From assembly GCA_963824705.1 (NCBI GenBank), contig CAWGQE010000003.1, forward strand, positions 248,001-312,000: a DNA stretch of 64,000 nt. Reading direction: 5' to 3'. Origin of the DNA: VRUE01 sp963824705 (GTDB lineage Bacteria > Actinomycetota > Thermoleophilia > Solirubrobacterales > 70-9). Position 1 is the first letter of the stretch; each line of letters opens with the position of its first letter. Below, one piece after another: positions 43,397-52,782 of this stretch. The translations under genes were made by a program, and so were the position numbers. The notes under the pieces were generated by a model that worked only from the letters and a program-made list of their open reading frames with translations, was not told where the DNA came from and did not search any database.

Positions 43397-44044
43397 GTGG
43401 GGCGGCTCTATGACGCCACCGTCGGCCGGTCGTTCACGGCCTGGTACGGCCACATGATGCGCCTGATCGACGAGCGCGGCCTGCGGGAGACGCGGCGTGA
43501 GGTGCTCGGCGAGGCGCATGGGCGGGTGCTCGATCTCGGCACCGGCACGGGCTCGAACCTGCCGCTCTTCCCGGCCGCGGTGGAGGAGCTCGTCCTTGCC
43601 GAGCCGGACGCGCATATGCAGGGTGTTTTGCGCCGTAGGGTGAGTGAGATGGGTGACGGGGCGATCGAGCTGGTGCGGGCGCCGGCCGAAAGCCTGCCGC
43701 TCGAGGACGCCGGCTTCGACTGCGTCACCTGCACGATGGTGATGTGCACGATGCCCGATCCGCAAGCGGCGCTCGACGAGGTGGCCCGGGTGCTGAAGCC
43801 CGGCGGAAAGCTGTTGTTCCTCGAGCACGTGCGCTCCGAGGACCCCCGCATCGCGCGGACCCAGGACCGGCTAGAACGGCCCTGGCGCTTCATCGCCGAC
43901 GGCTGTCACTGCAACCGCGACAGCCTGGCGACGATCGAAGCCTCACCCCTGCGGGTGCAGCAGGTCAAGCGGGGTCAGATGCCACTGGCGCCGCGGTTCA
44001 TGAAGCCCCTGGTCTTCGGCAGTGCGGTCCTGCCCGTCAGCTAA
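43397..44044 (+). CDS. SAM-dependent class I methyltransferase
   Basis: The 215-residue enzyme has the SAM motif RVLDLGTGTGSNLPLFP, the Asp-containing second strand in ELVLAEPD, then CVTCTMVMCTMPDPQAALDE and VLKPGGKLLFLEHV. It resembles small menaquinone/UbiE-like methyltransferases. The GTG start at 43397 lies 2 nt after the previous gene. It ends the P450 cluster; a new promoter follows. Confidence 0.85.
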   Translation: MGRLYDATVGRSFTAWYGHMMRLIDERGLRETRREVLGEAHGRVLDLGTGTGSNLPLFPAAVEELVLAEPDAHMQGVLRRRVSEMGDGAIELVRAPAESLPLEDAGFDCVTCTMVMCTMPDPQAALDEVARVLKPGGKLLFLEHVRSEDPRIARTQDRLERPWRFIADGCHCNRDSLATIEASPLRVQQVKRGQMPLAPRFMKPLVFGSAVLPVS

Positions 44045-44076
44045 CCATTTGCCTGTCGAGAGACCTTCAGCCCCAG

Positions 44077-44115
44077 GCCAAGGTTGTCCCGGTTCGAGCC
44101 GGTCCTCCCTGTCAC
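44077..44115 (+). promoter_or_regulatory. shared promoter motif, copy 1 (upstream of the PD40 protein gene)
   Basis: GCCAAGGTTGTCCCG (44077-44091) and TGTCAC (44110-44115) are 18 nt apart, and the ATG is 9 nt after TGTCAC. The same two blocks with exactly the same distances (48 nt from motif start to ATG) occur at 52735-52773 before a different secreted-protein gene. Confidence 0.7.
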
Positions 44116-44124
44116 TCTGGAGCG

Positions 44125-45153
44125 ATGAGGAATGTGCGCGATCGAGCTGGTTGGTTGCGGGGGCCGCTCGCCCTCGTTTCGATGCTGTTGAGTTTTGCTG
44201 CTCTCGCTGCGCCTGCCGCCGCTTCCTGGCCGGGGCGGGAGGGGCCGGTTGTCTATGCCGGCCTCGACCCACAGCAACAGACTGACCCGACTCGCAAACT
44301 CGCGCCCTTTGTCGCCACTGGCCTGCGCAGCTTCCAGCCGGGGGTGCCCGGCTCGGTGCGGCAGGTCACTACCGACTCCACCGACTTCGATCCGCAGGTC
44401 TCGCCCGACGGCCGCCTCGTCGTCTTCAGGCGCGCGATCGGCCAGCTCTTGGACGAGTCGAGGTACGGCATCTTCGTCGCCAAGATCGATGGGAGCGAAG
44501 TGCGGCAGCTCACCGATGGCGGTAGCGATGTCGAACCCACCTTCTATCCCTCCGGCAAGCGGGTCGCGTTCATCCGGCTCGGCGGCAGCGAAGATCGCGG
44601 AGGGTATGGGGACATCTACTCGATCGGGGTCGACGGCAGTGAACCTCGCCGCGTTACCGCCACCGCCGCCCAGGAGCGTGCGCCGGCGGTCTCGCCGACG
44701 GGACGCCAGATCGCCTTCCAGTGTGGGCTCATGCCCCTGCTCGAATCCAGCGACCGCCACATCTGCTCGGCCCGCCCCGACGGATCCCACCGCCGCGACC
44801 TCACGCCCGGCTTCGAGCACCGCCAGGAAGCCTTCGACCCCGACTTCAGCCCCACGGGCCGGATCATCGCCTTCACGCTCGGTCCCGGCACTGCGGCCGA
44901 CATCGCGACGATGCGCGCCAACGGCACGCATGTCAGGGCGCTGACCAACCGAGGGCGGCACGGCGGCCGGACGTTCCCACGCCAGGCCGGCTACGACGAA
45001 CCGGCCTTCTCGCCCAGCGGGGACTCGGTCGTCGCGGTCGCGCGAGCGGGTTCGGGTCCGCGCCTCGTACGCGTCCGGTTCGACGACCCGGCGCACCCCC
45101 GCCCGCTCGGCGAAGGCTTCGGCCGCGCGCCGGCGTGGGCGCCGATGCGCTGA
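44125..45153 (+). CDS. secreted TolB-like beta-propeller (PD40 repeats) protein
   Basis: The 342 residues begin with a signal peptide (GPLALVSMLLSFAALAAPAA) and continue with PD40/TolB-type repeats (DFDPQVSPDGRLVVF, DVEPTFYPSGKRVAFI, RAPAVSPTGRQIAFQC, DPDFSPTGRIIAFTL, EPAFSPSGDSVVAVA). A surface or export-scaffold role is likely; no enzyme motif. Its promoter carries the shared motif found before the delta-60 gene. Confidence 0.85.
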   Translation: MRNVRDRAGWLRGPLALVSMLLSFAALAAPAAASWPGREGPVVYAGLDPQQQTDPTRKLAPFVATGLRSFQPGVPGSVRQVTTDSTDFDPQVSPDGRLVVFRRAIGQLLDESRYGIFVAKIDGSEVRQLTDGGSDVEPTFYPSGKRVAFIRLGGSEDRGGYGDIYSIGVDGSEPRRVTATAAQERAPAVSPTGRQIAFQCGLMPLLESSDRHICSARPDGSHRRDLTPGFEHRQEAFDPDFSPTGRIIAFTLGPGTAADIATMRANGTHVRALTNRGRHGGRTFPRQAGYDEPAFSPSGDSVVAVARAGSGPRLVRVRFDDPAHPRPLGEGFGRAPAWAPMR

Positions 45154-45511
45154 CCGAGGCTCGCCAAGGGGGAGGCCCAGAGCCTTCGCTAAAGGAGGAA
45201 CCTCGGGTTGCCGCGCCTCGTTTTCGTCGTCGGATTACATCTGAGTACCCAAGCCTCAGTGGCTCTGAAGCGCCGTTTCGGGCGCCACCTCCGCTTTTCC
45301 GGTGATCTGGAAACGCGGCCTTTTTCTTGACCTCTCAAACGTCACCTGTTTCAATGACGCCTACTTCATGTACGAAGTAGTTCAGTAGCAGGTTGGTCTC
45401 AAAGACGGTGAGGTCTGGTCGGAGGCCAAGGGAACAGGGAAAACCGAGCCCCCAGCAGGGGCCGCCAAGGGAGGCGGCAGGCAGGGGCTCAAGGGACAAG
45501 GAGAGAGATAC
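45154..45511 (+). other. intergenic region (358 nt) with operator-like palindrome
   Basis: No gene is supported here. The region is less GC-rich in its middle. It holds a short hairpin (GGCGCC near 45290), a possible -35 TTGACC near 45328, and a perfect palindrome CTACTTC-ATGTAC-GAAGTAG at 45361-45380. It also has the ribosome site AAGGAGAGAG just before the next GTG. It probably carries the regulated promoter of the two large secreted-protein genes downstream. Confidence 0.55.
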
Positions 45512-48500
45512 GTGAGACGCGACGCGAAGCGTTCCAGCCAGGGACCGAGCACACGCCCGAAGGCAAGCAAACGCTTCATCCTCACGCTCTCTGGCGCCCT
45601 AGCTCTGCTTATCGCCCTCGCCTCAACGGCCCTCGCCCTGCAGACCCACGCACCCGGGAGCGACGTCGAAGCCCCCGCTGATGGCTTCGGATCCCTCGCG
45701 GGCATCGCAACCGACCCGAGCTCCCACCAGCTCTACGTCGCCGACTCCGGCTCAAACCGGATCGAGGGCTTCTCAGCCTCCGGGGAATTCGAAGGGACCG
45801 GAGGTTGGGGCGTCGTCGCCTCCGGACCCGGCAACGTCCCCACCAACGAGCACCAGGAACTCACGATCGATGCCACCGGCGGTACCTACGCTCTCTCCTA
45901 CGAAGGCGAACCGAGCTCGGCGGTCGCCTTTGACGCAACGGCAGCCGAAGTCCAGGCCGCACTAGAGGCGATCGCGCAGCTCGGCCCCGGCAACGTCTCG
46001 GTCAGCGGCTCAGCGGGAGGCCCCTACGACATCGAGTTCGAAGGCTCAAAAGCCGACACCGACGTAAGTGAGCTGAGTGCAGACCCGACCAATCTCACCG
46101 GCGGTGCCCAGAGCGCCACCGTGGCCACCACCGCCCAGGGCGCAGACGCCCCTGAGATCTGCCTGATCGCCACCGGCAACATCTGCAAAGCCGGCGTCCC
46201 GGGTAGCGGCGTCGGTCAGTTCAACGGACCCCAAGACGTGACCGTAAATGCCTCCGGGGACTTCTTCGTCGCCGACACGAACAACAACCGCATCGCCGCC
46301 TTCAAGGCAAACGGAGGACCGCTCCCCACCTTCGGCACCGAAGGCCTGATCGACGGCACCGCGGCGCAACCGGGAAGCGAAGATGAGACTCCTGCCCCCG
46401 GCTTCTCTTCGCCTTGTGGCCTCGCGATCGACGATTCAAACGGCAACCTCTTCGTCGCCGATCAGAACAACAACCGCATCTGGATCTTCGACTCCACTGG
46501 CGCCTTCAAAGGCAAGATCGCCGACAGCTCTCTGAGCGGCCCCTGCGGAATCGCCTTTGACTCAAGCGGCGACCTCTACGTGAGAAACGCAAACAACGGC
46601 AAGGTCCTGCGCTTCAACCGACAGGCCCCGACGACCTATGACTTCGCCTCGACCCTCTATGACCCTGAAGCCGAACCCAAAGAACCGGGTGCCACCGACG
46701 TAGCGGTAGACACGAATACCGACCACGTCTACGTCGACAAGGGCGATCGGATAACCGAGTACGACTCATCTGGCTCTTTCGTCTCGACCTTCGGCCAGGG
46801 CCAGGTCAACGGCAGCTCCGCGATCGCGGTCGACTCCACCGACGCAAAGCTCTACGCCTCTTCCGGCAACCGCATCGCGACCTTCGGGTCGCTGATCACG
46901 GTTCCGGACGTGAGCACCGGCGAAGCCGGCGACGTCAGCGACGAAACCGCGACCCTTCGCGGCACCGTCGACCCCGCCGGTCTGGACACGACCGATTGCC
47001 ACTTCGAATACGACACCGCTCCCTACGCCGTCGGCGGGCCTTCGCACGGGACCGAAGTCGGATGCCTCGCCGGAGACGTCATCCCCGCCGCCGGAGGAGG
47101 CCCGGTCTCGGTCGCCGCGCCCGTAACGGGCCTCAGCCCCGCCACGACCTACCACTTCCGCCTGGTCTCGGCCAACGCAGAAGGGCAGAACCTAGGACAA
47201 GACCGGAGCTTCACGACGGTCGGTCCCCCGACCGTCTCACGGACCTTCGTCACCGAGGTCAGCGCCAAAGCGGCAACTCTCAACGCCGACCTCAAATCCA
47301 ACGGTGCCGCCACCGACTGGCACTTCGAGTACGTCGGCGACGCCGACTTCCAGGCGAGCGAATTCGCGAACGCGATCGATATCCCGATTCCAGACGCGAC
47401 TCTCGCCGGCGGGACCGCGACGCTCACCGTCAGCCGGGCGCTCTCAGGCCTTCAGCCCGGCACCCGCTACCACTACCGGATCGTCGCTTCGAACCTCGCC
47501 GGGCCCCTGACGGGCCCCGAGCGGAGCTTCAGGACCGATCCGGTCCAGGCGCCGGTCGCCGGCGGCCAGTTCCCCGGCCAGGGCTTCTTGCCCGATGGCC
47601 GCGTCTGGGAGATGGTCTCGCCTCCCGATAAGAACGGCGGTGGGGTGAGGGCGGGCGGCCCGACCATGTCCGTCTCCCCCGACGGCAGCCGCATCGGCTA
47701 CTCGGCGCCCTCCTCCTTCGCCGACGCTCACGGGACGGGCAACACCGGCGACGTGCAGTACGTCGCCGCCCGCGGCGCCGGCGGTTGGACGAGCCACGCC
47801 GTCACCCCGGAATCGGCGCCGGGCTGGAGCCAGACGCTTACCGGCATCACGAAGGCGTTCTTCTCCAAAAACGTGACCCGCGCCGTCCTCTTTGCCTACG
47901 ACCTGCCGCAGGCCGCAGACGACATCCCCGAAGGGATCACGAATCTCTACCGGGTGAATGCCGACGGGGGCGGCCTGCGGACGCTGACCACGCCGTTTGA
48001 CCCGGCGGCGACGAATCCCCTGATGGAATTTGGTGTCACCCTCGCCAACGTCCCGATTGGTGGCGACCGCGACTTCAACCGCATCTTCTTCGCGAGTGCC
48101 GAGCCGCTGCTGGAAGGCGTCTTGCCGACGGCCGGGGGCTCCTTCGTCTTCCAGAAGAACGTCTACGAATGGGACGAAGGCACCCTGCGCCTCGCCGGGG
48201 TCCTGCCCGACGGCTCGATTCCCCCTGCCGGCTCTCGGGAAGTAATAAAAGAAGGTGTTGGCAGCGAAAACTTCGACTCCGTCTCCGAGGACGGCTCGCG
48301 CGTCCTCTTCATGGCCGCCCCCCCGGCCCTGAGCGAACAGCTATACATGCGCCGAAACCACACCGACACGGCGTGGATCTCCGAAGCGGAGGGCTCGACC
48401 CCGGTGTCCGACCCCCAGGGCGTGAGGTATGAGGCGGCATCGCGCGACCTGCACAGGGTCATCTTCAGCACCGAATCGCAGCTGAACGACGAAGACCCAG

Positions 48501-49489
48501 GCGGAGGCGGCCGCGCCCTCTACACCTACACCGACTCGCCCGATCCCGAAGCGGAAGCGAACCTGAAGTTCATCTATCGGGGCAGCCCAATTGTCCTGGG
48601 GACGGGCGCCGACGGCACGGCCGGCTTCTTCTACGACAACTCCGCCGGCAAGCTCTTCCATTGGGACGCGAACGGGGTCGAGGAAGCGATTACTAGCTTC
48701 TCGGACACCGACCTACGCTTTAGCCTCCACACGCCCGAAGCCGGGGCCAGGGTCTCGGCCGACGGCACGACGGTCGCCTTTCGGTTCCACGCCGGTCAAC
48801 TGACCGACGCGGAAGTCGGCACCGATCCAAACCGCTCTTATTACTCGGCCCTCTACGTCTATGACTCCAAGACCGACAAGCTCGCCTGCGCGTCCTGCCC
48901 GCCGAGTGGAGCGGCGACGACGGGGGAAACCAGGCTGTGGCCGTGGGCCAGCGAGGATCTGGGTCTCCGCTACTCCGTAGACGCCCCTCGCTTCATCTCC
49001 GCGGACGGCCGGCGCGTCTTCTTCTCGACCCCCGACGCGTTGGTGCCAAGCGACGTCAACGGGCGCTATGACGCCTACGAGTACGACGTCGCGAGCGGGG
49101 AACCGCACCTGCTCTCCTCCGGGCACTCCAAATACGACAGCTGGTTCGACGGCGCCAGCGAAAACGGCGACGACGTCTTCATCGTCACCCTCGAGCGGCT
49201 CTCGGGCCACGACGTCGACAACGCCAAGGACATCTATGACGCCCGGGTCGGCGGCGGGCTCCCCGAGCCCTCCCCGGCACCCCCGGCGTGTGAGGGAGAC
49301 GCCTGCCAGCCGCCGGCGGTCAGCCTGAACGACCCGACGCCGGCAAGCGAGTCCTTCGCCGGTCAGGGCAACGCCAAGGCAAAGAAGAAGCACAAACGCC
49401 GCCACGGCACCAAAGGGCACCGCACCGCAAAGCAAAAGCACGCGCACAAAAAGCAGAGAGCCAACAGCAACCGGAGGGCGGGCAAGTGA
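45512..49489 (+). CDS. large secreted NHL/FN3-like/TolB-like surface protein
   Basis: The 1325-residue secreted protein starts with a signal peptide (FILTLSGALALLIALASTAL). Its first part (about 60-460) has NHL-type repeats (YVADSGSNRIEGFSASGEF, FFVADTNNNRIAAFKANG). A GG.YALSYEGEPSSAVAFDA segment, as in other Thermoleophilia surface proteins, is embedded there. Two FN3-like domains follow (EATLRGTVDPAGLDTTDCHF, TLNADLKSNGAATDWHFEY). A TolB-like propeller begins at GRVWEMVSPPDKNGGG. The tail is very basic and His-rich (KKKHKRRHGTKGHRTAKQKH). The start is GTG 45512. The stop overlaps the next gene (GTGA). Confidence 0.85.
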   Translation: MRRDAKRSSQGPSTRPKASKRFILTLSGALALLIALASTALALQTHAPGSDVEAPADGFGSLAGIATDPSSHQLYVADSGSNRIEGFSASGEFEGTGGWGVVASGPGNVPTNEHQELTIDATGGTYALSYEGEPSSAVAFDATAAEVQAALEAIAQLGPGNVSVSGSAGGPYDIEFEGSKADTDVSELSADPTNLTGGAQSATVATTAQGADAPEICLIATGNICKAGVPGSGVGQFNGPQDVTVNASGDFFVADTNNNRIAAFKANGGPLPTFGTEGLIDGTAAQPGSEDETPAPGFSSPCGLAIDDSNGNLFVADQNNNRIWIFDSTGAFKGKIADSSLSGPCGIAFDSSGDLYVRNANNGKVLRFNRQAPTTYDFASTLYDPEAEPKEPGATDVAVDTNTDHVYVDKGDRITEYDSSGSFVSTFGQGQVNGSSAIAVDSTDAKLYASSGNRIATFGSLITVPDVSTGEAGDVSDETATLRGTVDPAGLDTTDCHFEYDTAPYAVGGPSHGTEVGCLAGDVIPAAGGGPVSVAAPVTGLSPATTYHFRLVSANAEGQNLGQDRSFTTVGPPTVSRTFVTEVSAKAATLNADLKSNGAATDWHFEYVGDADFQASEFANAIDIPIPDATLAGGTATLTVSRALSGLQPGTRYHYRIVASNLAGPLTGPERSFRTDPVQAPVAGGQFPGQGFLPDGRVWEMVSPPDKNGGGVRAGGPTMSVSPDGSRIGYSAPSSFADAHGTGNTGDVQYVAARGAGGWTSHAVTPESAPGWSQTLTGITKAFFSKNVTRAVLFAYDLPQAADDIPEGITNLYRVNADGGGLRTLTTPFDPAATNPLMEFGVTLANVPIGGDRDFNRIFFASAEPLLEGVLPTAGGSFVFQKNVYEWDEGTLRLAGVLPDGSIPPAGSREVIKEGVGSENFDSVSEDGSRVLFMAAPPALSEQLYMRRNHTDTAWISEAEGSTPVSDPQGVRYEAASRDLHRVIFSTESQLNDEDPGGGGRALYTYTDSPDPEAEANLKFIYRGSPIVLGTGADGTAGFFYDNSAGKLFHWDANGVEEAITSFSDTDLRFSLHTPEAGARVSADGTTVAFRFHAGQLTDAEVGTDPNRSYYSALYVYDSKTDKLACASCPPSGAATTGETRLWPWASEDLGLRYSVDAPRFISADGRRVFFSTPDALVPSDVNGRYDAYEYDVASGEPHLLSSGHSKYDSWFDGASENGDDVFIVTLERLSGHDVDNAKDIYDARVGGGLPEPSPAPPACEGDACQPPAVSLNDPTPASESFAGQGNAKAKKKHKRRHGTKGHRTAKQKHAHKKQRANSNRRAGK

Positions 49490-52400
49490 GATACCTGAGG
49501 AGCACGGCAGTCGCGATCGTGGCGCTCGCCGCACTTGCCCTTGCGCCGAGCGCCGGTGCCACCACCCCGCCGCCCGAAGTGATGATCGAAGTGCCCGACT
49601 CGATCGAAGTCGGGGTTCCCGGCGTCGTCGAACCGTTCGTCTTCAACAACACCAACCAGCGCCTCGCCGGGCCGATCACGATCACCGAGACGGTCTCCCC
49701 GGGAGGCGAACTCTCTGAACCGGCTTTCTTCGAGTCATTGAACTCGCAGGAATTGCCCCCGAGCGTGACCGCCGAGCACTGCGAGCAATCCGGCCTCACC
49801 TGGACCTGCACGCTGACCGTCGAACCGCCCGGGATCCGCGGCGGCATCGTGCTGCGCTCCGAACCCGGCTTCGGCGCTCAGAAGCTGAGCGCCGAAGCGG
49901 GCACCGAGAGCGTCACCCTCGACATGAAGGTGACCAGCGGCAACGCGCCCACCGTCGAAGCCCACAAGACGATCAGGGTCGGCCCGCCGGCCCCCTATGA
50001 CTTCAGCTGGGACGGGATGCTTCGCAAAGTCGACCGCTCGGCCTTCGCCGCGGCGGGCTCGACCCCCGACAGCTTCCTCACCGACCTCGGCCAGACGAGC
50101 TTCAGCCGCAAGCTCTTCCCCGGGACGCTCAACGCCTCGGTCACCAGCGTCGCCGAGCAGCTCGACGACGCCGTCGTCCACCTGCCCCCGGGCCTGATCG
50201 GCAACCCGCAGGCGATCCCGACCTGTCCCTTCGCCGAGCTGCAGCACTTCCTGCTCAACACCCCCAACTGCCCGGCGGACTCCCAGGTCGGCCTCTTCAG
50301 GTTCGGGGTGGGCGGCTTTGCCGGCCGCAGCATGCACGTCGCCCCCCTCTTCAACGTCGAGGCCCCCGCCGGCGCCCCGGCGCGCTTCGGCTTCAACGTC
50401 TACGGCGTGCCGACCCTGCTGACCGCGCGCCTCAACCCCGACGATTACGGGATCGAAATCCTCAGCCCCAACACCAACACGACCCTGGCGCTGATCGACG
50501 CCGAAGTCGAAGTCTGGGGCGTGCCGGCCGACGCAAGCCACGACGGGGTCAGGGGCGAATGCCTCAACAACGGCTACGTCAGAGGCGGCACCGGCGAAGA
50601 ATGCCCCTCCGGGCAACCCCGCACCGCCTTCCTGCGCACGCCGACCCGCTGCGACGCACCGCTCGACTTCGGCTTCGAAGGCAATACCTACCAACATCCC
50701 GACCTGATCCACAAGCACAGCTTCGAGCTGCCGGCCCTGAAAGCCTGCGACCGCCTCCCCTTCGATCCCTCGATGACGGCCCAGACGACGAGCCTCGACA
50801 CCGAGTCGCCGACGGGCCTGCACGTAGACGTCAACATGCCGAACACCGGCCTGGAAAGCCCAGACGCGGTCTCCGAATCGGACATCAAGGCGGTCAAGGT
50901 CGCCCTGCCCCAGGGAGTGACGCTCAATCCCTCCCAGGCAGAGGGCCTGGGGGTCTGCTCCCCGGCCCAGTACGAAAGCTCTGAACTGAGCTTCCATCCC
51001 GACGGACAGCACGGCTGCCCCGCCGACTCGAAGATCGGCAGCGTGGAGGTCCACACGCCTCTGCTCAAAGAGACGATCCCCGGCAACGTCTACGTCGCCA
51101 AGCCCTACGACAACCCGTTTGACTCGTTGCTCGCGATCTACGTCGTCTTGGAAGAACCGATGCGCGGCGTCTTGGTCAAACTGGCAGGCAAGGTCGAACC
51201 CGACGAGAAGACCGGCAAGATCGTCACGACCTTCTCCGACCTGCCCCAACAGCCCTTCTCGAGCTTTGAGTTCAAGTTCCGCGAGGGAGCAAGAGCCCCA
51301 TTGGTGACCCCGTCGACCTGCGGCACCTACACCACCGAAGCGGAGTTCACCCCCTGGGCCAACCCCGATCAGACGATCAAGCGATCGACCGGCTTCCAGA
51401 TCGTCAGGGGAATCGGCGGAGCGCCTTGTCCCAACGGAGCCCCTGGCTTTAAGCCTGGCTTCTCGGCAGGCTCGATCAACAACAACGCGGGCAGCTTCTC
51501 CGCCTTCGACATGCGCCTGACCCGCCAAGACGGCGAACAGGACATGACCCGCTTCTCGACCACCCTGCCGCCGGGAGTGCTCGGCAAGCTCGCAGGAGTC
51601 TCCAAATGCCCCGAAGCGGCAATAGCGATCGCGAAGGCAAAGACGGGACTCGACGAGCGTGCCGATCCCTCATGCCCGGCGAGCTCAGAGATAGGCCACA
51701 GCCTCGTAGGAGCAGGAGTGGGCTCCGTCCTCACCTACATCCCCGGCAAGATCTACCTCGGCGGTCCCTTCCACGGCGATCCCTTGAGTGTGATCGCGAT
51801 CACCCCGGCTGTGGCGGGTCCCTTTGACGTCGGCACCGTGGTAGTCCACGAGGCACTTACCCTCAACCCGAAGACCGCAGAAGTCGAAGTAGACGGAGCC
51901 GCATCAGACCCGATCCCCCACATCCTCAAGGGGATCCCGGCCAAAGTCAGGGATCTGCGGGTCTACGTCGATCGGCCCGACTTCATCCTCAACCCGACCT
52001 CTTGCGCGCCGAGCGCGACCGATGCGATCCTCGCGGGAGGAGGCGCTGACCCCTTCAGCGTCGCCGATGACGTCCCGGTAGCGCTCACCTCGCGCTACCA
52101 GGCGGCGGGCTGTCAGGGACTCGGTTTCAAGCCGAATCTTTCGCTGAACCTCAAAGGCGGCACCAAACGAGGTGAGTTCCCAGCCCTGAAAGCTCTTTAC
52201 AAGCCACGCAAGGGCGACGCGAACGTCAAAGGCCTCGTAGTCCGCCTGCCACGCTCCGCCTTCCTCGAACAGGGCCACATCAGAACGATCTGCACCAGGG
52301 TCCAGTTCGCAGCAGACAACTGCCCCAAGGCATCTGTCTACGGCCAGATCAAAGCCTGGACCCCGTTGCTCGAAGACCCCCTGGAAGGACCTGTCTACCT

Positions 52401-52713
52401 CAGATCCTCGAGCCACAAGCTCCCAGACCTCGTCTTCGACCTGCACGGCTTGGTCGACGTCGAGGTCTCGACCAGGATCGACTCCTCACACGGAGGCATC
52501 AGGGCAACTGTCCAAGACGCACCCGATGCGCCGATCTCCAAAGTGCTCTTGAAGATGCAGGGAGCCGAAAAGGGCCTGATCGTCAACAGCAGGAACCTCT
52601 GTGGGCACGACAGCAGGGCAAACGTGGAAGGCGAAGGGCAAAACGGTAAGCAGGTCGCTCTCAAGCCGGTGCTCAGGCCCGATTGTGGTGGGAAGGGTCG
52701 GAAGAAGAAGTAA
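49486..52713 (+). CDS. large secreted repeat protein, unrecognised family
   Basis: The 1075-residue protein has a signal peptide (MRYLRSTAVAIVALAALALA) and at least three similar modules. Each has a LP.G(L/V/I).(N/G)P..., a Cys and CP.(D/S)S.(I/V)G segment, for example HLPPGLIGNPQAIPTCPFAE then NCPADSQVGL; LPQGVTLNPSQAEGLGVCSP then CPADSKIGS; and TLPPGVLGKLAGVSKCPEA then CPASSEIGHS. The tail is basic (GGKGRKKK). It overlaps the previous gene and both are presumably surface proteins of one operon. No known domain is certain. Confidence 0.75.
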   Translation: MRYLRSTAVAIVALAALALAPSAGATTPPPEVMIEVPDSIEVGVPGVVEPFVFNNTNQRLAGPITITETVSPGGELSEPAFFESLNSQELPPSVTAEHCEQSGLTWTCTLTVEPPGIRGGIVLRSEPGFGAQKLSAEAGTESVTLDMKVTSGNAPTVEAHKTIRVGPPAPYDFSWDGMLRKVDRSAFAAAGSTPDSFLTDLGQTSFSRKLFPGTLNASVTSVAEQLDDAVVHLPPGLIGNPQAIPTCPFAELQHFLLNTPNCPADSQVGLFRFGVGGFAGRSMHVAPLFNVEAPAGAPARFGFNVYGVPTLLTARLNPDDYGIEILSPNTNTTLALIDAEVEVWGVPADASHDGVRGECLNNGYVRGGTGEECPSGQPRTAFLRTPTRCDAPLDFGFEGNTYQHPDLIHKHSFELPALKACDRLPFDPSMTAQTTSLDTESPTGLHVDVNMPNTGLESPDAVSESDIKAVKVALPQGVTLNPSQAEGLGVCSPAQYESSELSFHPDGQHGCPADSKIGSVEVHTPLLKETIPGNVYVAKPYDNPFDSLLAIYVVLEEPMRGVLVKLAGKVEPDEKTGKIVTTFSDLPQQPFSSFEFKFREGARAPLVTPSTCGTYTTEAEFTPWANPDQTIKRSTGFQIVRGIGGAPCPNGAPGFKPGFSAGSINNNAGSFSAFDMRLTRQDGEQDMTRFSTTLPPGVLGKLAGVSKCPEAAIAIAKAKTGLDERADPSCPASSEIGHSLVGAGVGSVLTYIPGKIYLGGPFHGDPLSVIAITPAVAGPFDVGTVVVHEALTLNPKTAEVEVDGAASDPIPHILKGIPAKVRDLRVYVDRPDFILNPTSCAPSATDAILAGGGADPFSVADDVPVALTSRYQAAGCQGLGFKPNLSLNLKGGTKRGEFPALKALYKPRKGDANVKGLVVRLPRSAFLEQGHIRTICTRVQFAADNCPKASVYGQIKAWTPLLEDPLEGPVYLRSSSHKLPDLVFDLHGLVDVEVSTRIDSSHGGIRATVQDAPDAPISKVLLKMQGAEKGLIVNSRNLCGHDSRANVEGEGQNGKQVALKPVLRPDCGGKGRKKK

Positions 52714-52734
52714 GGAGTAAAGCGCCTGGCCCGA

Positions 52735-52773
52735 GCCAAGGTTGTCCCGAATCGGGCCAGGTTTGCGTGTCAC
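52735..52773 (+). promoter_or_regulatory. shared promoter motif, copy 2 (upstream of the delta-60 gene)
   Basis: GCCAAGGTTGTCCCG (52735-52749) and TGTCAC (52768-52773) precede ATG 52783 with spacing identical to copy 1. Here the first block sits in the loop of CCTGGCCCGA/TCGGGCCAGG, a possible terminator hairpin for the gene before; that stem is absent in copy 1, so the motif itself is what is conserved. Confidence 0.7.
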
Positions 52774-52782
52774 CCTTGATCC

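Noticed and set aside
45290..45300. GCGCC/GGCGC hairpin near 45290 as a riboswitch
   Set aside because: Only a short stem; no conserved riboswitch core seen.
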